Notes: generated from the letters alone by a model not told the origin. DNA of 45,736 bases from Verrucomicrobiales bacterium (GCA_002726915.1 PBSY01000008.1:1-45736), one strand, 5' to 3'; shown: positions 26,861 to 34,830, counted from the stretch's first letter. Numbers and translations: made by a program.

Positions 26861-28198
26861 CTATATCGCCGGATATTCCCAGGGGCCGCGGTAGTCACGG
26901 GTCAAGAGTCCTGCCGCTTCAGTATCACCGGGAATGGTCTCGTTATCACCATCCCACTCAATACTGCGACCGACCTTGTAGCTGATCATGCCAAGCAAAC
27001 TCAAATTGGTAGCTTGATGGCCTATCTCTACGTCGGCAACCGGCGTTCTGCTCCGATCCTCAATACATTCGATAAAGTCACGCCAGAGAGGCGGCACATT
27101 GTGACCGTCCTTTTCATTGTCAAATTTGGGATCTTCATGAATCACCTGCCCCCCCTTCGCTGGATAAAATGTCCAGCCATCGCGCCAACCCATGTGGAAA
27201 GTTCCCTTGGAACCATAGAAATAGCAGCCTACTCGGGACTTTTCCGCCTCATTGCCCCCAAAGCGCCGGTGTTCCCAAACCGCTGTGAAATTTTCAAACT
27301 CATAAGTTGCCACCTGATGATCGGGGGCATCGGTGGTTTGTTCCTGATCATTCATTACAGCCTCTCCTTTCACCGACCTTCCTCCAGTGGAGTAGACAGA
27401 TTTCGGATGCTTTTCATCCGTCCACCAGAGGATCTGGTCCAACCAGTGCACTCCCCAATCACCTAGCGTGCCGTTGGCAAAATCGAGGAAATTACGAAAC
27501 CCGCCCGGATGTATCCGTTTGTTGAACGGGCGCATCGGTGCTGGACCACAGTACAGATCCCAGTCTAAGTTTCTGGGAACTTCCGAATTGGGGGTCGGGG
27601 TCTCCGCTCCTCCGCCGCCATGGGCGAAAGCTCGGATCATTCCAATATCACCAGCGCCACCCTCTTTGAGAAACTTCATACCGCTCACATGATGTGGTCC
27701 AATGCGCCGATGCATCCCCACCTGCACCACTCGGTCTGCCACCTGTGCGGCTTTTACCATTGCACGACTCTCTCCAATCGTGTGTCCGGTCGGCTTTTCA
27801 ACAAATACGTGTGCCCCCGCTTCGACGCATGCAATGCTCTGCAGAGCGTGCCAGTGATCGGGCGTTGAAATAATAGCAATCTCGATATTCTCCTTCTCCA
27901 GCAAATCGCGATAATCGTTGTACATATTCGGAAACTTTCCCGTTAACGCGTCAACCTCATCCGCAGAAACTTCCAACTCGTCAGAATCAACATCGCAAAG
28001 CGCTACCACGTCACAGCTGCCATCTTGTATTGCTACTCGCAGGATATTCATACCCCACCACCCCGATCCAATTAGAGCGGTACGATACTTTTTTCCGGAC
28101 TTCGGCTGCGCGCGGATCCAGGGAGCAACCAACGGGCTGACAAGCGCAGTTGCACCAGCAGTAGATCGAATGAATGAGCGTCGATTGAGAGGAGTCAT
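26861..28198 (-). CDS. Tat-exported Gfo/Idh/MocA oxidoreductase
   Basis: NAD(P)-dependent sugar oxidoreductase of the Gfo/Idh/MocA family, 445 aa. The start at 28198 gives a twin-arginine signal at the N-terminus (NRRSFIRSTAGATALVSPL), typical of the exported Gfo proteins of PVC bacteria. The frame is open further upstream to 28324, but that extension has no signal-like or family sequence and overlaps the D-lactate dehydrogenase remnant on the other strand. The Rossmann motif is GSGWWGMN, the family signature is VEKPTGHT, and HWLDQILWW lies in the C-terminal domain. It is upstream of the sulfatase with a 3-bp gap, which suggests coordinated processing of sulfated sugars. Substrate and redox partner are unknown. 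Confidence 0.88.
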   Translation of the reverse strand: MTPLNRRSFIRSTAGATALVSPLVAPWIRAQPKSGKKYRTALIGSGWWGMNILRVAIQDGSCDVVALCDVDSDELEVSADEVDALTGKFPNMYNDYRDLLEKENIEIAIISTPDHWHALQSIACVEAGAHVFVEKPTGHTIGESRAMVKAAQVADRVVQVGMHRRIGPHHVSGMKFLKEGGAGDIGMIRAFAHGGGGAETPTPNSEVPRNLDWDLYCGPAPMRPFNKRIHPGGFRNFLDFANGTLGDWGVHWLDQILWWTDEKHPKSVYSTGGRSVKGEAVMNDQEQTTDAPDHQVATYEFENFTAVWEHRRFGGNEAEKSRVGCYFYGSKGTFHMGWRDGWTFYPAKGGQVIHEDPKFDNEKDGHNVPPLWRDFIECIEDRSRTPVADVEIGHQATNLSLLGMISYKVGRSIEWDGDNETIPGDTEAAGLLTRDYRGPWEYPAI

Positions 28199-28261
28199 TG
28201 AGATATTAATGCAGTTTAATGTCCGGCGCATGTCGACCGTAAAAAGGCCACCTGCCCAAAT

Positions 28262-28408
28262 ATGACCATGGAGGCAATGCTCTATGATTCCAAGCCTTAC
28301 GACCACCAGTTTTTCAAGATTCAATCTCAGCTAAAAATCCAGAGCCTCATTGTTTACGAGTTTAGTTTGTCCGCCAAGGCTGTTTCGATATCGCGAGGCA
28401 AAACTTAA
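28262..28408 (+). pseudogene. remnant of a D-lactate/2-hydroxyacid dehydrogenase N-terminus
   Basis: A 48-codon open frame (ATG 28262, stop 28406-28408). Residues 8-18 read YDSKPYDHQFF and residues 31-46 read VYEFSLSAKAVSISRG. These align in order with the N-terminus of E. coli-type LdhA (YSTKQYDKKYL and the FFDFLLTEKTAKTANG stretch), at the right spacing. The frame then stops before the Rossmann domain, and I find no continuation in any frame up to 28525. It is therefore a gene fragment left by deletion, not a functional enzyme. It lies in the gap between the Gfo gene and the phosphatase gene. The match is from memory of the family, so it needs a search to confirm. Confidence 0.6.
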
Positions 28409-28525
28409 ATTGTAGGAGTCAGCTCTAAAATCTGCTCTAATTCAACTCAGGCATTCCATTTTCCGACGGCACTCGGGTGACTGCCAATTGACAAGCGCCA
28501 TACGAAACGGCAGACATGGGCAGCT

Positions 28526-29014
28526 ATGTCAGATCAAACACGCCTACTTTTCGTTTGCCTAGGAAATATTTGCCGGTCGCCCTCAGGCGAAAATGTGATG
28601 CGCCATATTATCGACTCAATGGGATTAAGTAGTGAGTTTGAGATTGATTCCGCAGGCACCGCCGGTTGGCACATCGGCAAAAGGCCCGACTCCAGAATGA
28701 TCGCCGCTGCGGAGAAACGAAACATCGAAATGAAAGGAAGAGCTCGTCAGGTCAATCCCGATGATTTTGCCCGTTATGACTGGATCTTCGCCATGGATCA
28801 AAGCAATTATGATGACTTGCTCGATGTAAGAGATCGTTGTCCCAATCCAACCGCGCGACTGATTTTGTTCTGTGAATTCTGTGACGAACACGAAGAAGAT
28901 GAAGTCCCCGACCCCTACTACGGTGGTCCTGATGGCTTCGAAAAAGGGCTCGATCTGATTGAGGATGGCTGCACCTCGTTTCTCACGCTCTGGAAAAACA
29001 AGGATCTGCCATGA
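28526..29014 (+). CDS. low-molecular-weight protein tyrosine phosphatase
   Basis: LMW-PTP family, 162 aa, the usual length. The P-loop CLGNICRSP is at residues 11-19 (nucleophile C11, R17), and the general acid is the Asp of VPDPYYGG near residue 131. Cytosolic. It removes phosphate from phosphotyrosine or small phosphorylated compounds. In many bacteria this gene is paired with a fructosamine-kinase homologue, and family members have been linked to dephosphorylating ribulosamine/erythrulosamine phosphates in protein deglycation. Here the downstream gene overlaps by 4 bp (ATGA) but is the deleted fructosamine kinase pseudogene, so the phosphatase is now without its partner. Confidence 0.92.
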   Translation: MSDQTRLLFVCLGNICRSPSGENVMRHIIDSMGLSSEFEIDSAGTAGWHIGKRPDSRMIAAAEKRNIEMKGRARQVNPDDFARYDWIFAMDQSNYDDLLDVRDRCPNPTARLILFCEFCDEHEEDEVPDPYYGGPDGFEKGLDLIEDGCTSFLTLWKNKDLP

Positions 29015-29300
29015 TAGCCCAATCTATTGCTGATTGGCTTGAAGCGGAGAAAGGACTCCGACTCCGCTCATCGACAGCCCGATCGGTATCAGGCGGCTGC
29101 ATCAACGAAGCCTACATGGCAGAAACCGAGGAAGGTGGACTGATTTTTACCAGGCTTATCGCAGCCAAATCCCACCCGTGGAGCCGATTCGTGGGACCAT
29201 TTACAATCTCTACCACCTATTGAACCACTTTAATCTTTTCGGTGGCAGCTATGCTTCGCAGGTAGATTCCTCAATTCAGAAAATCCTTTCGAACGTCTAG
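29011..29300 (+). pseudogene. fructosamine kinase family pseudogene with large internal deletion
   Basis: The first about 43 codons from ATG 29011 match the N-terminus of fructosamine-3-kinase-like proteins (SVSGGCINEAYMAETEEGG). From 29139 a different frame, ending at TAG 29298-29300, reads TDFYQAYR and then LYHLLNHFNLFGGSY, the highly conserved C-terminal block of the same family. The two ends are joined around 29131-29145 with a frame change; the central roughly 190 residues, including the kinase active site, are missing. In the original frame translation stops at 29221-29223. It is a deletion remnant, or an assembly collapse. Its ATG overlaps the stop of the phosphatase gene (ATGA), showing the two once formed a coupled pair. 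Confidence 0.82.
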
Positions 29301-29310
29301 GTAACCGGCC

Positions 29311-29348
29311 CAAAGCAAAACCCCGCCGACGTGGAATACGTCGGCGGG
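29311..29348 (-). terminator. strong Rho-independent terminator of the EF-hand gene
   Basis: A perfect 10-bp inverted repeat, CCCGCCGACG (29322-29331) and CGTCGGCGGG (29339-29348), with a 7-base loop. On the minus strand the stem is followed by GTTTTGCTTTGG. It lies 29 bp past the stop of the EF-hand gene. It is the most convincing terminator in the window. Confidence 0.85.
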
Positions 29349-29377
29349 TGCAGTCTAAATCTTGATGTCGGAGCGAA

Positions 29378-29755
29378 TCAGGAATCAGCGTCCTTCTTTT
29401 TTTTGCCCTCGGGTTTCTTGCCGCTAGGGCCGCCTTTTCCTCCAGCGCGGGGTGCAGCGAGTTCCTTTTTAGTGAGCTCCCCATCGCTATTCTTATCTCG
29501 AGCCGCAAACAGCTTGTCGATCGAATTCTCCCCTCCCTTTCCCTTGACTTTGCCCGCCATGGGGGAAGCAGCAAATTCAGCTTTCGAAATGGATCCGTTC
29601 TTGTCCGTATCGAGCTTTTCGAGCATCATTTCAACACGCTTAGCAGGGTCTCCCTTGCCTCTGCCGCCTTTACTTTTTTTGTCGCCATCTTGGGCCTCAA
29701 GGCCCAACGTCATTCCGGCAACCAAAGCGGTCGCCACTAAGAGGATTTTTTTCAT
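29378..29755 (-). CDS. exported EF-hand calcium-binding protein
   Basis: A 125-aa protein with signal peptide (about 1-22, ending in LEAQ). Two canonical EF-hand loops are present: DTDKNGSISKAE (residues 49-60) and DKNSDGELTKKE (87-98), each with acidic residues at positions 1, 3/5 and 12. The flanks and C-terminal tail are very Lys/Gly rich (KKPEGKKKKDADS), which is unusual for a calmodulin-like protein and suggests binding to an acidic polymer or membrane surface. Small EF-hand proteins of this type are common in Verrucomicrobiota and Planctomycetes; the role is unknown. It ends at a strong terminator and lies downstream of htpG on the same strand with an 84-bp gap. Confidence 0.85.
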   Translation of the reverse strand: MKKILLVATALVAGMTLGLEAQDGDKKSKGGRGKGDPAKRVEMMLEKLDTDKNGSISKAEFAASPMAGKVKGKGGENSIDKLFAARDKNSDGELTKKELAAPRAGGKGGPSGKKPEGKKKKDADS

Positions 29756-29839
29756 TACTTCGATAGGTTTAGAGTTTAGTCAGGATCATCGTCCTTCATG
29801 AGAGGAAACGCCGCCTCTACCGATCAGTTGCAAATTAAA

Positions 29840-31705
29840 TCACTTTTTCATCGCTTTTTCCATCAACTCGAAAGTACGAGAGACAAGATCAGTTCGATTT
29901 TCAAGCAAGCCAGCAGCCAACAATGCATTGTCCAGTAACTGCACCGCGACAAGCTTTGCCAAGTCAGAATTATTCTCGCGCGCCTCAGAAAGTTGGTGAA
30001 TCAGAGCATGACGAGGATTGAGTTCCAGATCGACCTTCAAAGGCGGAAGTGGCTCGTCAGGATTCATTGCCTGCATCATGGCACGCATCTGGGCAGTCAT
30101 CCCGTCTTGAGGGGTCATCACAGCCGCTGGACTGCTGACGAGGCGCTTGCCGGCGGAAACATTTTCGATTTTTTCTCCCAGTTCACCGTTTAAAAATTCG
30201 ATAAGCAACGCCATCTCATCATCAGGCAAAGCATCGCCCTCTATTTCGACGTTATCGTCGTCCTCAAACTCGAGACCGGAGCTCGCTGCCGAAACCAGCT
30301 GTTTCCCGTCAAACTCGCGAAGATGTTGAAGCAGATACTCATCAATAGCATCAAAAAAGAAGATCACTTCCAACCCACGGGACTTCAACGCCTCCAGGTA
30401 TGGCCCACCCTCAATCGCGGCGCGGTCAGCACCGGTGAGGTAGTAAATCTTGTCCTGCCCGTCCTTCGCACGGGTCAGGTAATCTTCGAAGCTGGTCCAC
30501 TCTCCTACCTCGGTCATGGAGCTTTCAAAACGAAGCAGCTTGGAAAGAGACTCGCGGTGATCGAAGTCCACCGCAGCGCCTTCTTTAAGGAAGCGGCTGA
30601 ACTTGCCATAGAACTCTTTGTATTTGTCAGCATCATCTTTCGCTTCGCCTGCGAGAAACTTGAGAAAACGCTTCGTCACCACCTTGTTCAACTTACGAAC
30701 GAGCGAACTGTCCTGCATCGATTCGCGACTGATGTTGAGCGGAATATCAGCACTGTCGATCACACCGCGCAGGAAACGCAGCCATTCGGGAAGGAGGCCA
30801 TCCGGCTTATCATCGATCAGGACGTTCTTGCAGTATAGGGAAACTCCTGGTTCCATCTGACCCATACCCCACAACTCCGTGTTCTCAGCTGGGATAAAGA
30901 GAAGCGCATTGATCTCAATCGGCATCTCTGAGCTGAAGTGCATCCGATAACGCGGTTCGTCGAAAGCCTTGGCCGAAAACTTGTAGAACTCGCTATACTC
31001 CTCGTCAGTGACCTCAGACTTTTTCTTACGCCAGATGGCTTCGATCTTATTGATCCGATCTTCCCCAATCATAATTGGGAATGAGACAAAACTGGAGTAA
31101 TTTTCTAAGATCTGCTTTATGCGGTTATCGCTGGCAAAGTCTTCACAATTCTCCCGAAGCTTCATCTCAATACGACAACCCCGATCGACATCACCGTCCG
31201 CTGTCTCGATCTCGTAGCCCGTTTTGCCATCACTGATCCAGACAAGACTTTCGCCTTCGGGTCTCCACGAACGAGTCGTTACACGGACCTCATCAGCCAC
31301 CATGAAGGCCGAATAAAAACCGACGCCAAACTGACCAATAAGAGCACTTTCCTTCTGCTGAGAGTCCTCCATCGCTTTCACGAAAGCCTTTGAGCCAGAA
31401 TGCGCAATCGTTCCTAAATTGTCATTCAATTCGTCCCGAGTCATTCCAAGGCCATGGTCAATAATGGTCACGGTCTTATTCTCCTCATCCACCTCAATTT
31501 TGATTTCCATCTCAAGATCAGGCTGATGAACTTCACTTTCCGTCAACTGGGTATGGCGTAGCTTTTCCAACGCATCAGAAGCGTTGGAAACCAGTTCACG
31601 GACAAAAATCTCCTTATCCGTGTAGAGAGAGTTAATTACAATATCAAGAACCTGACTGACTTCAGCCTGGAACTCGCGCTTCTCGGGTGTGTTTGTCTTC
31701 GACAT
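29840..31705 (-). CDS. htpG: molecular chaperone HtpG (Hsp90)
   Basis: Bacterial Hsp90, 621 aa from the ATG at 31705, normal length. The frame is open to 31768, but the family N-terminus begins at MSKTNTPEKREFQAEVSQVL, and the extension runs across the probable promoter, so the shorter start is chosen. The GHKL ATPase site is clear: ELVSNASDALEKLR (catalytic Glu and Asn41), DHGLGMTRDELNDNLGTIA, and GQFGVGFYSAFMVADEV as ATP lid. The middle and C-terminal dimerisation domains follow without gaps. It acts in the cytosol on client proteins during stress. The upstream region holds a sequence resembling a heat-shock (sigma-32 type) promoter. Confidence 0.96.
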   Translation of the reverse strand: MSKTNTPEKREFQAEVSQVLDIVINSLYTDKEIFVRELVSNASDALEKLRHTQLTESEVHQPDLEMEIKIEVDEENKTVTIIDHGLGMTRDELNDNLGTIAHSGSKAFVKAMEDSQQKESALIGQFGVGFYSAFMVADEVRVTTRSWRPEGESLVWISDGKTGYEIETADGDVDRGCRIEMKLRENCEDFASDNRIKQILENYSSFVSFPIMIGEDRINKIEAIWRKKKSEVTDEEYSEFYKFSAKAFDEPRYRMHFSSEMPIEINALLFIPAENTELWGMGQMEPGVSLYCKNVLIDDKPDGLLPEWLRFLRGVIDSADIPLNISRESMQDSSLVRKLNKVVTKRFLKFLAGEAKDDADKYKEFYGKFSRFLKEGAAVDFDHRESLSKLLRFESSMTEVGEWTSFEDYLTRAKDGQDKIYYLTGADRAAIEGGPYLEALKSRGLEVIFFFDAIDEYLLQHLREFDGKQLVSAASSGLEFEDDDNVEIEGDALPDDEMALLIEFLNGELGEKIENVSAGKRLVSSPAAVMTPQDGMTAQMRAMMQAMNPDEPLPPLKVDLELNPRHALIHQLSEARENNSDLAKLVAVQLLDNALLAAGLLENRTDLVSRTFELMEKAMKK

Positions 31706-31740
31706 CGCCTGTGGATAGTTAAATGCGGTGGTTGGCGGGG

Positions 31741-31769
31741 AAAATGGCGATACCAGCGCCGTTGTCAAG
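31741..31769 (-). promoter_or_regulatory. candidate heat-shock (sigma-32-like) promoter of htpG
   Basis: On the minus strand CTTGAC (31769-31764), a 14-base spacer and CGCCATTT (31749-31742) resemble the sigma-32 consensus CTTGAA-N13-15-CCCCATNT: five of six and seven of eight positions match. Transcription would start roughly 30 bases before the chosen htpG ATG. This relies on the E. coli consensus; whether this organism has an RpoH-type factor with that specificity is not known. Confidence 0.4.
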
Positions 31770-31990
31770 CAAGCGTGCCTGTCCCTAAGCCGATTTCTGT
31801 AAGTTTATCCCTGAAGTCAGTGCAACCCTCTGATGGGCGGGCGACGTTGATCTTCCGAATAGCAGTTGCCGTCAAAATGTTACAAATCCCCTTGATGCCA
31901 AGTCTCACTTACTTACAAATCAAGGCAATGCCACTGGGACGCCAAGAGACTTTTACGTCAATTCTGGCTTTTCTGAGACTAACTTCCTTT
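31770..31990. other. intergenic stretch between htpG promoter and AsmA-like gene end
   Basis: No gene is supported here. It has a 7-bp inverted repeat CCTTGAT/ATCAAGG (31890-31896 and 31919-31925) with a 22-base loop and no T run, past the end of the minus-strand AsmA-like gene. An open plus-strand frame (31775-32092) has no recognisable sequence and runs into the AsmA-like gene, so it is not called. Confidence 0.5.
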
Positions 31991-34666
31991 TTATCTAGGG
32001 AGTATGGCTTGCCGCTTCTCGGCGGATTCTACGCCGCCTCTCTCAATTCGCTTTTTCTGGGGGCCAAAGATGCCCTTACCGATCGCCTTTAATCCCTCAT
32101 TATTATTCAGGACCGGAGAAGCACCTCCCTCGGATCCTTCATAACTCTCCTCGGCTTGTGGCTTGAAGAGCCCGCCTCCAATCGCTTTTAATCCCTCAAA
32201 AGGGACTTGTGTCATCTCAGTAATAACCTGCGACGGAAGCTTACCGATGTTTGAAATATGCTTAGCACTCCAAACTGGTTCTTGCATTGTTCCTGAACAG
32301 GAAAAGGTCAACAACTCACTAACCGGAGTAAGAATTGTTCGAGACAGAGCTCCCTTGGGGTTTACAACCACCTCTAAATCAACCGATTGATCTGTAAAAG
32401 AGATTGTTCCGGCACTCCTGACAAAAACGTTATCAGCGAGAGCCACAAAGTCATCGGTCTGCAACACTCCGTTTTCAATCTGATAGGTAGCCTGCGCCTC
32501 CCTCGCAACCCCTCCGTTGGACGGAGATACCTGAAGAAAACCGGCGAGAGCCCCCATTACGGGTAAAGTAAACAACTCGCCATCCTCAATCGAAGCAGCA
32601 CCATGGCCATTGAGCCTCGATATATCTCCTGCATGACCGGAAAGATGAAAAACGGCATCAACCCGACCTGTCGCAACCTCCATCCCCCCGTAGAGCCGTG
32701 TCACATCTTCCAACGGAACACGGCTTACTCTGACTGAAGCGTCGTATGGCTTATCCTCTGATCTTACATTAAGCGCGTCATATTCCACCTCGACGCTGCC
32801 ATCAAAAACCCCGGCAGAAAAGTTAGTAAGGTGAACACGGCTGCCCGAAATCTCCAACTCCCCCGATGGTGAGCTCAATGGAACCACTTTTCCGAAGAAC
32901 TTATACTCAGCAGAATCCTCACATGAAAACGAAATTGATAGCTGATTATTCCGGGGCTTTTCTCTGACTTCTTCCTCTCTTCTCGAATCGAGAAATCCAG
33001 CTAATTTTACGGTTGGGGGGGACTTGAACCGGTATCGTTCCAGATAGTTAGACAGCTTCGCATTGAACGCTCTTGTGCCCTTGACCAGATTAACTGTGGA
33101 GACGACACCTTTCACCTCCCACTGACTTTTCTCCGGCGTATAATGCGCCATCTCGGCGACGATCTCTCCCTCACTGCGCCCGAGCACAATATCATTAAGC
33201 CAAAGCTGACCAGATTTAGCCTCAAAGTCAGCCTCCATTTCCAGGAAATCGACCCCTTTTAGTTGAAAGTTTCGGAGGTCTAAGACGCCTCTATTTATCC
33301 AAGTCTTAAGATCCCAGTTTTCGCCTTCCCCTACCGCAGCTAAGTAGACTGATGAATTCTCGGAGAATTCCCATGAGTCGAGAAATTTTCGACCACTTTC
33401 ATCAAAGAAGGGTCGGAAAGCCTGGGGATCCAACTTAATTTCAGTATGATACTGGATGCTTTGAACCCCATTGCCCGGCTCGTACTTGAAGTTAGCAAAA
33501 GCCACCCCACTCTTATGATCAAGGCGGAGATTTCTCACGTAGGCCCTTTCTCCTTCTGCACTGAAGCTAAAATCAAGGCCGGAAAAAACAGTGCCTCGGG
33601 TCACGAATCTTTCTGACTTAAACTGCCCGATAACGGATCCCGGAAATGCCCAGGTCGCTCTGCCAATTTCATTAAGATTCAACTCACCCTTCATTTCGAT
33701 TTCCGGGGGCGTAAAAAATACGACTTCGCCCAGCTTACGATCGTTCCAGAAGAATCCAACGAGACTCGAAATATCAGCATTAGAGACCAGATCAAACTCG
33801 ATCAGATTTTTGTCCTGGTCCCATCTCCCCGTCAGTGCGATCTCACCTTGTTCGTCGCGAATACTGAGCGATTCTATTTCGGCCTCGCGGGATTGACCAT
33901 CGAATCGAAAAACGGCACTCAGTCCCTCAACGTAATATTCGCTCTCTTCTTTTTTACTGAGTTGCCCCGACTCAATCTCTACCCTTGCAGTCATCGTGGA
34001 AAGATCCTCAAGGTCACCTCCAAATTCGACCGCAATCTTTGCAGGCTCATCAAGAAACTCATATCTCTCCAGCTCTTCGATGATCCGGCTGATTTGATAA
34101 CGTCTCGCTGCTAATTGCTCTGAGTTACGCTTGCTTTCCTCCTCCGTCAGGTTCCTCTCATCCAAGGGTGACCTCACTAGCCTGCCGGCAAGGTTCAACT
34201 CTACATTGGCAACCGACGCCTCCGCAGAAACGATCTCAATCACACTCTCGGTGATCACGACTCGACCAGACAAGTTTTCAACTTTCAGCGTTTTCCCACT
34301 GGGATCTGAGGGGTCGACAGGAAGTGAAAGGCTCGCATCTGCCACATCGAGCGTGTTAACGGAGATCTCTTTATTGAGAATTTTACTCAAATCAACGTCG
34401 AGGTAAACGTCATCGACTGATGCAATTTCAAAGGTCTTATGTGGGTCGCGAAAAAAATGAATATCCTCGGCGACCAGACCACGAAAGGCTCCCAACGTAA
34501 TTTTACCAACCTCAACATAATAACCACGATTGGCGAACTCATCCTCAATCGCATTGCGCCAGCTCTCGCTAAATCCATTTTTCCGCGCGTAGACCCCCGC
34601 CCAGATGACGAATCCCGTTAATAACAGGCAGAGAAACAAAAACAATCGACGAATCAAACGCATCAT
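31991..34666 (-). CDS. AsmA-like envelope protein
   Basis: An 891-aa protein with a single N-terminal membrane anchor (about residues 5-27) and a long beta-rich periplasmic part with an AsmA-like C-terminal region (about 640-810, ...FHLSGHAGDISRLNGHGAASI). AsmA-like proteins are thought to form extended grooves that move phospholipids between inner and outer membranes. The C-terminus contains a 14-residue motif twice (EGLKAIGGGLFKPQ and EGLKAIGKGIFGPQ) separated by a Gly/Glu/Ser-rich linker, then a basic tail. It is divergent from rsmD, with a 164-bp gap. Confidence 0.8.
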   Translation of the reverse strand: MMRLIRRLFLFLCLLLTGFVIWAGVYARKNGFSESWRNAIEDEFANRGYYVEVGKITLGAFRGLVAEDIHFFRDPHKTFEIASVDDVYLDVDLSKILNKEISVNTLDVADASLSLPVDPSDPSGKTLKVENLSGRVVITESVIEIVSAEASVANVELNLAGRLVRSPLDERNLTEEESKRNSEQLAARRYQISRIIEELERYEFLDEPAKIAVEFGGDLEDLSTMTARVEIESGQLSKKEESEYYVEGLSAVFRFDGQSREAEIESLSIRDEQGEIALTGRWDQDKNLIEFDLVSNADISSLVGFFWNDRKLGEVVFFTPPEIEMKGELNLNEIGRATWAFPGSVIGQFKSERFVTRGTVFSGLDFSFSAEGERAYVRNLRLDHKSGVAFANFKYEPGNGVQSIQYHTEIKLDPQAFRPFFDESGRKFLDSWEFSENSSVYLAAVGEGENWDLKTWINRGVLDLRNFQLKGVDFLEMEADFEAKSGQLWLNDIVLGRSEGEIVAEMAHYTPEKSQWEVKGVVSTVNLVKGTRAFNAKLSNYLERYRFKSPPTVKLAGFLDSRREEEVREKPRNNQLSISFSCEDSAEYKFFGKVVPLSSPSGELEISGSRVHLTNFSAGVFDGSVEVEYDALNVRSEDKPYDASVRVSRVPLEDVTRLYGGMEVATGRVDAVFHLSGHAGDISRLNGHGAASIEDGELFTLPVMGALAGFLQVSPSNGGVAREAQATYQIENGVLQTDDFVALADNVFVRSAGTISFTDQSVDLEVVVNPKGALSRTILTPVSELLTFSCSGTMQEPVWSAKHISNIGKLPSQVITEMTQVPFEGLKAIGGGLFKPQAEESYEGSEGGASPVLNNNEGLKAIGKGIFGPQKKRIERGGVESAEKRQAILPR
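32057..32197 (-). repeat. duplicated 42-bp motif in the 3' end of the AsmA-like gene
   Basis: Two near-identical 42-bp units (32057-32098 and 32156-32197) encode EGLKAIG-x-G-(I/L)-F-x-PQ. They share the stretch coding GLKAIG almost base for base. The 57-bp spacer encodes a polar linker. Confidence 0.8.
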
Positions 34667-34717
34667 AAAAATCTTCTGCTAGGACTTGCCATAAGAATGC
34701 CCAGACAGGGACTTTCC

Positions 34718-34731
34718 CCGAAAGCTTTCGG
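34718..34731. promoter_or_regulatory. 14-bp perfect palindrome between divergent asmA-like and rsmD genes
   Basis: CCGAAAGCTTTCGG is identical to its reverse complement and sits about 50 bp before the AsmA-like start and 100 bp before rsmD. The preceding CTTTCCCCGAAAG adds a second overlapping dyad. It is a plausible dimeric-regulator operator or a short cruciform; no function is proven. Confidence 0.35.
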
Positions 34732-34830
34732 CTTCTCCAGTAAAAAAAGGCGCAGAGGAGGCTTCGAACATAGAATAAACGATTGGAGACCGTGAATCCT
34801 TGGGATAATCTTTGGCCTTTCATTCAACCC

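Noticed and set aside
26861..28324. Longer Gfo/Idh/MocA protein starting at 28324
   Set aside because: The extra 42 residues have no family sequence, would bury the twin-arginine signal, and lie across the dehydrogenase remnant.
28488..28493. Perfect TTGACA upstream of the phosphatase gene, possible -35 box
   Set aside because: No -10-like hexamer occurs 16-18 bases downstream, so the promoter is not supported.
29801..29818. AGAGG/CCTCT hairpin downstream of htpG as terminator
   Set aside because: Only 5 bp of stem and no T-tract; htpG and the EF-hand gene may be co-transcribed instead.
31890..31925. 7-bp inverted repeat CCTTGAT/ATCAAGG as terminator of the AsmA-like gene
   Set aside because: The loop is 22 bases and no T run follows on the minus strand.
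31775..32092. 105-codon plus-strand open frame between htpG and the AsmA-like gene
   Set aside because: No recognisable family or signal; its second third overlaps the AsmA-like coding sequence on the other strand, which is clearly real.
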